A stretch of DNA of 64,000 bases from Peronospora farinosa (Eukaryota > Oomycota > Peronosporomycetes > Peronosporales > Peronosporaceae), in assembly GCA_947646735.1 (NCBI GenBank), contig CANTFK010000825.1:1-64000 (forward strand), in the 5' to 3' direction. Both the position numbers and the translations under genes were made by a program. Positions 9,695-18,721 of the stretch are shown here, in pieces (position 1 is the stretch's first letter; each line of letters begins with the position of its first letter). The notes beneath the pieces are model-generated. The model did not search any database. It was not told the origin of the DNA and worked only from the letters and a program-made list of their open reading frames with translations.

Positions 9695-11218
9695 TTATAT
9701 ATCATCAATTGTGACTTTGGCTGTAGATGGACCAATTTCTGGCAAAACTGCCATGTGTTGATCTACGTCTTCGGCATACAACTCGCCACTTTCATGATAA
9801 TATGTTGGACTCTCCAGCTTCACCTCTTCACTTTTCGTCGAAAATTCTCCCTCGTTTTCCACATCGGACTTATTTTCCATCTTTCGGGATTGTGGATCGC
9901 GATTCTTTATCGCAGGATCGCGATCCACACATAAATTAATAATTGCCGGATCGCGATCCACACATATGTCGATAATTGCCGGATCGCGATCTACACCATC
10001 AATAATTGCTGGATCGCGATCTACATCATCAATAGTCGCAGGATCGCGATACACAGAAACACCATCAATAATTGCTGGATCGCGATCTATAATTGTCGAA
10101 TCGCGATCTCCATAATCATGATTGACAAGATTCATATAGTGATCAATAAATTCTGAATCGATTCCCTCGTTGGTGCGAGCTTCCTTGACTGGTGCATCCT
10201 TTACTTGACCGACTTCTGGCGTCCCTTTGATCACATTAATCATAAACGGCGATCGTGCTGATTGTTGATGTTCATCCTTGATCCCCTTATCGTCTACAAC
10301 TTTATCACCGACGTCACTTATTGTACTGCGTTCATCATCTGATCGTGACGCGAGTTTCACCGTTTCCGTAGTCCTTTCTTCTGCTTCCTCTTTTGAGCGT
10401 GTTAAGATCCTCTTTGGTGTAGGGTACGAAGGATGATCCACTAGCGGTCCGGTATATTCTTCCGGTGGTTCTTCTTCCCGATCCGTTGTCGCTTCGAACG
10501 CTAATGTCTGCCATTCGTTATACCGACGCGATCCCACCGTGACATATTTTGGGGACCGAGGTATCATATCAGCGACCATCCACCAACCTAATGACGATCC
10601 ATGACTTAAAGTCACTTCTTGATCGCCGATATTAGTCAGTTGTAAGTACTTGATCTGACCAGGTCCCGTAGTCACTGTGGGCATCCATTTCGGATCACGC
10701 CTCACCCAGATCTTGGCCTTAGGAGGACTAACTCCGATCTTCACTTCGGTCGATTTACCCACGGGAATCACCCCAAATTGATCCGGAATTGTGATCGCTT
10801 GTATAGTAGCCCGATACGGGGGTCTTCGTCCACCCAGAAGTATCCTGACCTCATCGTGCAAACAAAGTGTTCCATCTACTAAATCCAGGCGTATTCCAGC
10901 CGGTACCATAGAATCCATTCCTAGGATCGCGTCTTGACCTACTTGATCTTCTACCCAAGCATCGAAATAGTAGACTAATGATCCATTCAGCGTGATCTTG
11001 ATTCTTGTACGACCGTCCGTCATGTATGTGTTCTCACCAATCCCAACACATTCTTGCCTCTGACCCTCGTCAATGACACATCCTACCTTACGAGCAAAGG
11101 TGGTGTCGACGATCGAGACTTCGGCTCCAGAATCAAACAACATAGTCGCCTTTTCATTGTTGATTTTGCCCGTTGCTTGGCTTGCTTGAACCATTTTCCT
11201 GGGGTATGATATTCCCAA
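9695..11218 (-). CDS. Aspartic protease with repetitive C-terminal spacer, element A
   Basis: A retropepsin-like protease that would process the Gag-Pol polyprotein. The active site is MLFDSGAEVSIVD (about residues 27-39) and the second conserved element is QDAILGMDSM (residue ~95). The first ~270 residues are almost identical to element B. The remaining ~230 residues form an acidic, low-complexity spacer with seven copies of a DRDPAII(D) peptide before the conserved YYHESGELYAEDVDQHMAVLPEI segment. The frame is closed by an in-frame TAA at a position where B has Gln, so the link to RT is broken. The start is the frame limit, not a real initiation site. Confidence 0.85.
   Translation of the reverse strand: MGISYPRKMVQASQATGKINNEKATMLFDSGAEVSIVDTTFARKVGCVIDEGQRQECVGIGENTYMTDGRTRIKITLNGSLVYYFDAWVEDQVGQDAILGMDSMVPAGIRLDLVDGTLCLHDEVRILLGGRRPPYRATIQAITIPDQFGVIPVGKSTEVKIGVSPPKAKIWVRRDPKWMPTVTTGPGQIKYLQLTNIGDQEVTLSHGSSLGWWMVADMIPRSPKYVTVGSRRYNEWQTLAFEATTDREEEPPEEYTGPLVDHPSYPTPKRILTRSKEEAEERTTETVKLASRSDDERSTISDVGDKVVDDKGIKDEHQQSARSPFMINVIKGTPEVGQVKDAPVKEARTNEGIDSEFIDHYMNLVNHDYGDRDSTIIDRDPAIIDGVSVYRDPATIDDVDRDPAIIDGVDRDPAIIDICVDRDPAIINLCVDRDPAIKNRDPQSRKMENKSDVENEGEFSTKSEEVKLESPTYYHESGELYAEDVDQHMAVLPEIGPSTAKVTIDDI
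9886..10110 (-). repeat. Tandem repeat coding the DRDPAIID peptide
   Basis: Seven to eight imperfect units, each built on the palindromic word GATCGCGATC, encode VDRDPAIID(G/I). The homologous spacer of element B carries an independent array coding DDRDL(V/A)DPVV (23890-24150). The core DNA word is the one amplified in the LTR arrays. Confidence 0.85.
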
Positions 11219-11368
11219 TAACCCCGTGATTCAACTGGTTATAAGCCGAGCTCCATTTTCGCAGGCGATCGGGCATATTCATCATCTCTTACGACGCTTG
11301 ATATTGAACGCAGAAATTTGAATCTTCACATGTATTATTCTGGTCGATCTGAGTGTTAACGTCCTGAT

Positions 11369-13736
11369 CTATCGATCTTCTTTCCTCAAATGCATAAATG
11401 CAGAGCCTAGAACGCTCGGCTCGTACCAGATTCCAACCTGGCGAGCGTCGTAGTTTAACATTTCTTCAGCCTTCGGCGGAAGCATTCCAGCATGCTTGGT
11501 TGGAACATACCACTTGCGTATCAGGTTGTAGAATTCTTCCATCCGACACTTTCCACTCTCATGAACATCTCTGCAGGCGGAACAGGTGTAAAAACACTTA
11601 TCCGAAGGGTGTCCCTTGCGACCACACTTCTGACACATTAGCCTCTTCCAACATCCACGATCATCATGTTTCTTTGATCCACAATGGGTACAAGCCTTCT
11701 GATTCCCCATGCGATCTGGACTGCGATCTTGATCCAAATGGTCCGATCCAGCACGTTGATCATTGAATTTCTTCACGCGATCCGGTACTGTAGCCACACA
11801 AAGGTTGCGTCGATCTGTTTCGGCACCTGATCCACTAATATTCGAGTCTGACTCGCTGCTACTGCCTTCCAGACGAATCGCTCTCACGGCACGAGTTGGT
11901 TTCGAGGGTGTCGGAGTGGATGCCGACGCATATCGCTGACGAAATTTGCTTGACCCCATTGCACTCGGATACTGTCTCCCTTCCATGCGTTGATATGTTC
12001 GAAGAGTCTCTTCCATATCGTCGGCATCTCCAAGGCGTAACAACGTCAATTGCTTAGCCAGATCGCGATCGTCGAGCGTACCAATGAAATGTCCACATGT
12101 TCTCGGCGAATTGAAGGCGATCCTTCCCGAATGAGGATTTTTGCTCGGATCGAGGCTACATTCAGCCGATACAAATATTCCAATGGAGTTTCATCAGATC
12201 GCTTCTTCGCATGGTAATATTGTCTCCCGACAGACATACCATATCCACAATATTGGATCATGAAGGTTTCCAGCAACGACTTCCATGAATTCCGGGTGGA
12301 TCGGCTAAGCTGGATGTACCAATTTCGCGCCGGCCCCATGAGTAAGTCACCAAAAACTAGACATTTTTCATCGTCCGGGGCTTGATCGCGTAAGAATGCA
12401 GACTTGGCCTTGTTGACCCAGCTTCTCGCCCGATCTTCGTCCTTGTCCCGTCCTGTGAATTCTTTCAGGTCTGCGATCGCATACATTCGAATTCGCTGGG
12501 TGACAAGTCCACCATTAGGTACAGTGCCTGCACTTGCAACTTGTGGCCGTCGTAGATCCTCCAGCCCCAAATCGTCTGGATCGTAATTATTGGATCGCTA
12601 TTGACGCGATCCGGCCGATTCCATGTCCACATCCGAAATGCAGACTTTTGGGGTATTTATGGAGATCGCGGATCGACTAGCGATCATGCGAGCTTGATCC
12701 TGTTCATACTTCCTCATAGCAGCTTCAAAGTAGGACTGCAGCTGCCCTGATCCAGTCACATTCGTATCTCCAGCTGCGGATGTCGTTGGCGACTGTACTT
12801 CGGCCTTGTTCGGTACAAGTCGTTCACGAATGTGTGCTGCACCAGCCGGTCCAAGTGACATTCGCTGAATGTTGATCGAGGTATCCGACTCCCCTTCAGA
12901 TTCCGCTGACATATATTGTGACGATCCAGTATGATAACCTTTTGGAATATCTACGATCGGTTGGATCGCCTGGTCTACTGGATCGCATTCTCCAGTTAGC
13001 GGAACTAACTTCGAAAAAAGAGATCGCCCTGCCTGGATCACGCGATCATGATTGCATTCCAGCAGCACCTGTGCGTCAAAAGCTCCAGCGGTGAATCCAG
13101 CGTTTTGGAGCAACTCCATAAGCCGACGGATCGCTTCCAACTGGTTTGGTGTCGGAATGGGAGCTGAAATTGGTCCTCGTAGCGATCCAATTAACTTCGG
13201 TTTCAAAATCTTTAAAACTGGATCGCTTGACAACAAATCTTTAAGCGCCTTCCAATGAAAACACCATTCCAGCTGATCCAGTTGCCATCCTTTCGCCTTG
13301 TCTTCCTCATGCGCCAGCTTCATGATGGCATCCTCATGTTCCGATTCAGAGGCCTTCATCTTCACTCGAGATGGCTTCGAATTCTTCTTCTTCGAATTCG
13401 GAGTGGTTTTGGATAAATTTCCTTCGGTTTTAACCGTAGGATTTTTATCCAGCGGATCGCGTTTTGCAACGCGATTCGCAGGGGTCCTCGAAAGGACCTG
13501 GGGAAGGGGTAGAGGTTTTTCTTCCAGATCAATCTCTTGATCTTCCTCTTTTGTTTTCTTTCATCTGCGCCCCTCCCAAAACGCTGATGATCCGGGGATC
13601 TTTTTTCTTCACACGTCTGCGGTGATCCCTTTGCCGCTGACGCTTCAATCCCAGGTTCAATTTTGACCTTTACATCTTCTCTTAGGGACTCACGGTGAAA
13701 TCCCGAGTCACCAGAAGATCCGGGCACGCGCACCAT
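11369..13736 (-). pseudogene. gag of element A (capsid and zinc knuckles), frameshifted
   Basis: Structural protein of the virus-like particle. The ATG at 13736 overlaps the primer-binding site (MVRVPGSSGDSGFH). A basic/coiled N-terminal part is followed by the 13365-12598 frame, the capsid-like frame 12570-12046 (DLKEFTGRDKDEDRARSW, MSVGRQYYHAKKRSDETP) and 12049-11369 with three cysteine knuckles: CTHCGSKKHDDRGC, CQKCGRKGHPSDKC and the degenerate CSACRDVHESGKC. Frameshifts near 13555 and 12090, and a stop between 12598 and 12570, break it. Both frameshifts also occur in element B. Confidence 0.85.
13714..13735 (-). other. Primer-binding site of element A
   Basis: The minus strand reads TGGTGCGCGTGCCCGGATC one base after the LTR end CCACCACA. 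A TGG start (complement of tRNA CCA) directly after an LTR is diagnostic. The same site follows the LTRs at 20285 and, with one base changed, 18493. The tRNA species cannot be named from this alone. Confidence 0.7.
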
Positions 13737-14925
13737 TGTGGTGGAGTGGGATTCGCAAAATTGCTGATGCGATCCCAACTCTCCACTGGCGCCCGGACGA
13801 CCGACTAACAGAGCGGGTACCCCGATTCCGTGTGTATAGCCTTCCTCACCTTGTGTACCCGTCGGTAGGACGGGTTGCTCTCTTCTTGGTAGACTTGAGT
13901 CGATGTTGAACTTGATTGTGTTAGGGATATGTGGGGGCGATCGAGAGGAACTCCTTACACGATCGCAGTTGTTCTTGGTGCTATGTTTGAGTCGCCCTGA
14001 TCTCCCTTGAGATCGCCTTATCCAATTGGTTGATACTTGATACGCTTGCCTTCTGACCACTTGAGCCGTCCTGCACTTGCTTGCCTTGCCCTTACTTGTT
14101 GTTTCTGCGTCCGATCGCAGTTGAGTTGTTGTGTTGAGAATTCTTTCACCTGGGCAAATAATCCAGGGTGCACTTGTAGTCGATAGTCTCGGCGTCGGGA
14201 GGTCAAATATCCAGCCCGGAATAGAGAAGTCGACATGTGTACTTAGAAGCAAATTGAACTCTGTTAAAGTTAACCAATCAAATACCAAAACTTATGATCT
14301 TGCCTATCTGTAGCTCAGGATCTATTGTTACGTATCGCCCTTTCGGAGAAATCAGATCTTGTCATGTGGTCCACTCCAATATCGCCGCGATCTGGATCGC
14401 TACCTCGCTCGGATCTAATACCATTTTAGTATCGGATCGCGGAACTAATAATCAATATCAGATCGCGGTACTAATAATCAATATCGGATCGCGGTACTTA
14501 TTTTAGTATCGGATCGCGGTCCGCCGGATCACGACTTGTCCTCTTCACCGTTTCTCGGGTCATGTGAGATGGCCCATCTATATGACATGTCATGTCCACC
14601 TCATTCCAGTCTTCCATAGCAACGTGATCCACACCAGACCGTCTTTCACATACTTGGATGTACCAATCCTCCTTCTTAGCGATCGCGTTCACGCGGATCG
14701 CCATCGAAAAATACTGGAGATCGCAGTTGCGTAGTTCCTAGGCCATATTTGACCCCACATAGAAGTGCAAACTACACCATTCACTGTTTTCCATCCCATT
14801 CCATCCCAATTGCAATCATCTCGAAACTTTTCTGCGAGATCGCGATTCATCAATATTGGCCATTTCGGACTTAACCAAAAATATGCGATCACACTTTGCC
14901 AAATTCACTCCTTCGCTTCTCCACA
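13737..14925 (-). repeat. 5' LTR of element A (type 2)
   Basis: The minus strand begins TGTGGAGAAGCGAAGG at 14925 and ends CCACCACA at 13737. It matches 34005-35225 (the 3' LTR of B), not A's own 3' LTR: both share gcaaactactcc/gtttgcacttc, the tract around gatccgcgtgaacgcg, and a short array of GATCGCGGTACTAATAATCA units (14400-14520). Its last ~70 bp match the type 1 LTR almost exactly, placing the recombination point close to the LTR end. No target duplication was found: CTGG lies outside here and AAAA outside the B partner. Confidence 0.8.
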
Positions 14926-14950
14926 CCAGGTCCCAGGGTATCGGGGTACA
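14926..14950. other. 25-bp spacer between two LTRs
   Basis: Short sequence between the type 2 LTR and the W LTR. It contains ggtatcggggta, a word also found in the type 3 LTR, so it may be a remnant of an older LTR. Too short to decide. Confidence 0.3.
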
Positions 14951-15268
14951 TGTAATGGGCTAAGGACCCGTTACCGTCTTACACTAAAAGGGCGTTGAGG
15001 AAGCGCTCTTAATTAATTCGTAAATATAACTCTAATTATTTTTAATTTAGTTTCGATTCGCAGTAAGTTCGAATATGTTCCCCAGCTCATGTGAACCACA
15101 TAATATGGAAGTCAATTTATTATTGGCTAATTATTGGGTCTGGCACCCCAATAATAAACCAATAATAAAATGACGCGCAGTATCCGCTAATCGGATACTG
15201 CCCTATGCCTACTTATGTAATTATGTATTAATCCTATAAATACTTATGTAATAGGTAGACCCATTACA
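14951..15268 (-). repeat. 3' LTR of element W (318 bp)
   Basis: The minus strand runs TGTAATGGGTC ... TAGCCCATTACA, with 9-base inverted ends TGTAATGGG/CCCATTACA. A purine tract precedes it on the minus strand and an integrase lies further upstream in the same orientation. It is shorter and more AT-rich than the LTRs of A, B and Z. The window-edge LTR (1-159) resembles its end. Confidence 0.8.
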
Positions 15269-15284
15269 TCACCCCCTCTCTAAG
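15269..15284 (-). other. Polypurine tract of element W
   Basis: The minus strand reads AGAGAGGGGGTGA directly before the LTR start TGTAATGGG. Confidence 0.65.
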
Positions 15285-15365
15285 TTGCGCTTACCTCAAC
15301 GTAAGCGCGAATCGCAGAAATTTTATTCTCGACCAACGGCGTAACCTCGAATCTGCTCAGTAGTC

Positions 15366-16785
15366 ATGATTGAGCAGCAAGGGTTCTGAACGTCCACGAA
15401 ACGACATTTTTGACAACTATAACTGGGGACACCAGGCGACAATCCGAAGAGAGCAGGCGCCGCAAGTCATTAATTGGGATTTGAAACCGTGGCGCTTGTA
15501 TGGTCTTGAAGGTGCTGTCGAACCCGAGCCACTGGAGGTCATGAAGGACCTTTTCACGCGATACAGTACAGTGAGAGGCAAGGCGACGAACAGCGCATAT
15601 ACCGACGATGCGTTGAAGAGGTCTTAATGTGTCTTCATCAGGCGCTGGAACGCAAGCCGACGTGAAGGAACGTCCTTCACGTCCTGGTTAGGCGATCGCG
15701 AGGGAACGCGTAATAGACACGCTATTGGCGACCTGCGCCGGCGCATCTGTCGTATGACTTGTGACGAGTATCACCTTTGTTACGTCCACATTCGTGAGGG
15801 ATGTCCAACGTGCAACATGGGCCGATCGCGACCGGTCCGGCAGGAATGGGACGACTTAGTGTGTGGGCGAGGCATGCGCGAGGCATGCCCGATCATATTC
15901 GTACATGGATTGCCCGTTATGAGAGAAGCCTTTCGTAGCTCCAGGTGTCCGAGCTAAGGCGAGTGAGAGCGCGTCCTTACGATCGCCGACGGCATTCACG
16001 TAGCTGAGGTCGTCAACCGTATCATCCGTATGCTCCCGAGCCTTGTAATAGGTCTCGGTCTCGGAGTCGCTAGGGAGGTCGTCGTGGTTTCGTTGCTCGC
16101 GAGCATTACGGCTCGCGAGATCGGGGATGGAACTGGCAGCGTCGGTCGCGGTCACCGTCTTTCTACGGGACTCGTAGTCCTCGACCACGTCCGGGACATC
16201 TTGGGACAGCGTCCCATGTATCGTTCGCCGGGGAATATCAAAACCAGCGAACCCTATAATGTTTCTCGACATGCTTCTTCATGGGCGCCGAATTATTACT
16301 CGGCGCCTGAGGCTTGTGATACTCGTGATAGACAATTCGGTCGACAATCCAACGTCGCGCACCCGATGCATCGACTAATGGAGGAGGAGCATCACGACGG
16401 AAGGCCTCTGGCGATGAGCGCCGATTCTCGTAATCGGGCGCCTGTACAGTCGAATGATGAGCTGCGCCTACTCCGCGCTGAAGCCGAGGAATCGAAGAAT
16501 GCCCTACTTGATGCTCGCGAGATGGATGAGAGGGCTCAAGATCGTGCGGATGCTGCGACTGAGGCTGCTGAGCGGACTCGACGTGAGCAGCTGATACTGG
16601 TTGAACGCCTATGTCAACTTGAGACGACTGCGTTCGGAGGGCCCCACCAGATCGAGTCTGCATGCGTTCGGGCAGGACTTGATCCCAGTCGTCGTCAACG
16701 TCGTCGTCAAGGGATGTCGGATTTTGAGCCGGCACAGAAGAGCGGGGACGATTCTAAGGGAGATCCGCCGGCAGGTAAGCCTTGA
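15366..16785 (+). pseudogene. Antisense ORF of element W, overlapping the chromodomain region
   Basis: One plus-strand frame stays open from about 15370 to 16785 (472 codons) except for three stops (near 15625, 15955 and 15964). It begins about 100 bp from the 3' LTR; the in-frame start codon is unclear (an ATG at 15366 is one base out of frame). The C-terminal half holds a strong heptad region, NDELRLLRAEAEESKNALLD through ERTRREQLILVERL (about 16460-16620), opposite the linker between integrase and chromodomain on the other strand, and ends in a basic RRQRRRQG tract. Position and coiled coil match the antisense ORFs of C' and D. Function unknown. Confidence 0.6.
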
Positions 16786-17257
16786 GACGCCCGACGTAGA
16801 ACGTCGGGTGCAAACGCATAGATGCAGGTATGTCTAGCGTGTAAGCGTCACCAGGCACCTTAACAACCCGAAATGGGCCAAAATATCTTGGCGCTAACTT
16901 ATAAGCGCCCAGATTCGTCACTGAGGTGTTCGGGAATCCACTTGTTAATAACAATACTCTGTCACCTTCTCGAAATATCAACATATTCTTTCGTCCTCTT
17001 CTGTCTGCATTCTCCTTTTGCTTGTCGACTGCCTCTTGTAATGCATCACGCACAAAACGCGTGATTCTTTGTCGTAATAGTAGAAATTCGGTTACTGCAG
17101 CCGAACTTACAGGCGACGTATTCTCTTTTGGAGCAAAATTGGCAACGGGAGACGCGATGGAAAGAATCGCGTCAGGAGTCGATATGCTGTTGGCAACAAA
17201 ATTATTAGTATAAGGTGCATCGGCAGCAACCTTATGTGCATCGTAATCAATCATCAA
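15856..17257 (-). pseudogene. Integrase C-terminus and chromodomain of element W, truncated
   Basis: Remnant of pol. 17257-16754 carries the tail of the integrase: a basic helix (RRGRKNMLIFREGDRVLL), the GPY/F module (APRYFGPFRVVKVPGDAYTL) and HPTFYVGRLKAYLP. One in-frame TAG, then a linker and the chromodomain (PPPLVDASGARRWIVDRIV..., YRVRW), which continues in another frame (TIHGTLSQDVPDVVEDYE) after a frameshift near 16255. The catalytic core is absent: the element is cut at 17260 by the LTR of Z and the rest should lie outside the window. Confidence 0.8.
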
Positions 17258-17260
17258 TAG

Positions 17261-18493
17261 TGTGGACCAGTGCCAGAGAAATGGGGGCCCCTTCGTAGTT
17301 ATTATAATAACTGGCGTGAAAGATCTCGGTCACTCTTTTGAATGAGTGACAGGAAGTGACCAGGGCCCCGAACTGGTCCAAGGTCCCGAGTTCGGAGAAG
17401 GTACTAGGTTTCCCTACACTACAGCCCGAAGGTCCAGTGCCGCTAGGGCAGCTTAGGTTGACCCAAGGTGACCGGTTGACCCCAGGTGACTGGTGGACCC
17501 AGGTGACAGGTGGACCCAGGAGACCGGTGGACCCCAGGCGACAGGTGGTCCCAGGTGACTGGTGGACCCCAAGTGACCGGTGGACCCCAGAACAGGTAGA
17601 CCCCAGGCGACCGGTAAACCCCAGGTAATAGGCGGACCCAGGTGACCGGTGGACCCAAATGACCGGTGGACCTAGGTCACCGTTAGACCCCCGGCGACTG
17701 GTGGGCCCCATGTGACTGGTGGACCCCAGGTGACTGGTGGACCCAAATGACCGGTGGACCTAGGTGACCAGTGGACCCCAGGTAATAGAAATTACAAGGC
17801 TTCCTTAAAGTGCAGAGCCGGTACAAGTCCCATGTCCCAAAAGAGCCAGTTGTTAGTCCACAAATTGACACGTGGTGTCATCTAGAGCGAAAGGCTAGGG
17901 TTAGGCAAGAAAAGCATACAGAGAATAAGAAAAATAAACACACTCGAATTTGCATTACACGTGGCAGCTCCAAGCGCCCCTCCTAAGCTTCTTCGTCGCT
18001 TCAACTATTCCGGGCGGGATACCCTTTGGACCCCGACGTCAGCAGGTTTTCGACGGCTCAAGCCACGCAAGTTAATCCTCAGGATAGTTGGCCTGAGGTG
18101 TCAAGTAAGTGTCAACACTCTACGACCCGCTACAGGAAGCGGTTTCCCTACGGGGAAGAACACAAAGGGGTCCAAGGACCAAGAACAGTCAGCCACCGAA
18201 GGGGTACATAGTACCAGGTGCATCGCTCTCTACTAAGTCGATGAGCCCAAGAAACCCGGTCCCAAGTGAAGTATATCCACTCGGGGACCACCAAGTCCAA
18301 ATCTTATACAAAGACCAATTCTTTAAGTCTTCTGCGTCTAACGAGGAGCAAGACCAGCCAAGCCGACGGGTACACAAGGTGAGACCCAAGGCTAACACGA
18401 CACGGTATCGGGGTACCCCCTACGTAAGTCGGCAGTCCGGTGCTGTGCGTGTTTGTGGTTCTCTCACGTCGTTTGAGAATCCGCTCCACCACA
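17261..18493 (+). repeat. 5' LTR of element Z (type 3)
   Basis: Starts TGTGGACCAGTGCCAGAG and ends CCACCACA, followed by an overlapping ATG/PBS (AATGGTGAGCGTGCCC). It is closely related to the two solo LTRs at 25349-28175: all share tagggttaggcaagaaaagc, aataaacacactcgaatttg and cactctacgacccgctacagg. It is inserted in the W integrase. Confidence 0.85.
17455..17790. repeat. GGTGACCGGTGGACCCCA tandem array in the type 3 LTR
   Basis: About 18-20 imperfect units of 16-18 bp (GGTGACCGGTGGACCCCA and variants with AGGCGAC, AGGTAATA). The open frames on both strands across it are repeat artefacts rich in Pro, Gly, Thr and Trp. Confidence 0.85.
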
Positions 18494-18715
18494 ATGGTGA
18501 GCGTGCCCGGATCTTCGGGAGACGCGGGATTTCACCGTGAGTCCCGCGAAGAAGAAAAGACAACGGTCAAGATAGACCAAGGGACAACCAAAACACTGGA
18601 AACCGGATCGCCAGTGATCAAGAAGGAAGAAGGATCGGAGGACCTGCAGTCCGGGGAGAAGCTCTGCTATTTAGATCAAGGTGGAATATAAAGAAAAACC
18701 ACAAAATCCCCCCCC
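18494..18715 (+). pseudogene. First codons of gag of element Z
   Basis: The ATG at 18494 is formed over the primer-binding site (AATGGTGAGCGTGCCC). The product starts MVSVPGSSGDAGFHRES, homologous to MVRVPGSSGDSGFHRES in A and B, then a charged Glu/Lys-rich tract. The frame closes at 18691. The remainder of this gag lies at 1850-160 on the minus strand; the two parts end at the same CTTATG word, which argues that they were one gene interrupted by an insertion and then separated by inversion. Confidence 0.7.
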
Positions 18716-18721
18716 CTTATG
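18716..18721. other. CTTATG word matching the duplication at 1845-1850
   Basis: CTTA lies directly left of the LTR start TGTGGAAGAG; with the first two LTR bases it reads CTTATG, the same word that follows the left LTR end on the minus strand. Supports the view that the LTRs at 1851-3166 and 18720-20285 once flanked one element. Confidence 0.65.

Larger units (their letters stand above)
10357..13804 (-). repeat. Left arm of a ~3.45-kb inverted repeat shared with 20217-23690
   Basis: From the last ~70 bp of the LTR through gag and protease, this segment reads as the reverse complement of 20217-23690 with only a few differences seen by eye. The 255-residue and 226-residue gag frames are the same in both. 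The differences are an 18-bp insertion in the right arm and scattered single bases. Outside the arms the two elements diverge strongly. Confidence 0.8.
1851..14925 (-). mobile_element. Ty3/Gypsy element A (chimeric ends), chromodomain integrase, dual RNase H
   Basis: Sense order on the minus strand: 5' LTR (14925-13737), PBS, gag, protease, RT, connection RNase H, second RNase H, integrase, chromodomain, then a plus-strand antisense ORF, PPT and 3' LTR (3166-1851). The two LTRs do not match: the 3' LTR carries a GATCGCGG-type array and the 5' LTR a different array. Each matches the far LTR of element B. The 5' third was therefore probably swapped by inversion. The integrase is one long open frame; gag, RT and RNase H are frameshifted, so this copy is not autonomous. 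Confidence 0.85.

Noticed and set aside
13755..13780. tRNA-like 3' end (GCGAATCCCACTCCACCA) at LTR ends
   Set aside because: No clover-leaf can be drawn around it; it is the LTR terminus shared by types 1-3. The PBS lies just after it and is a different sequence.
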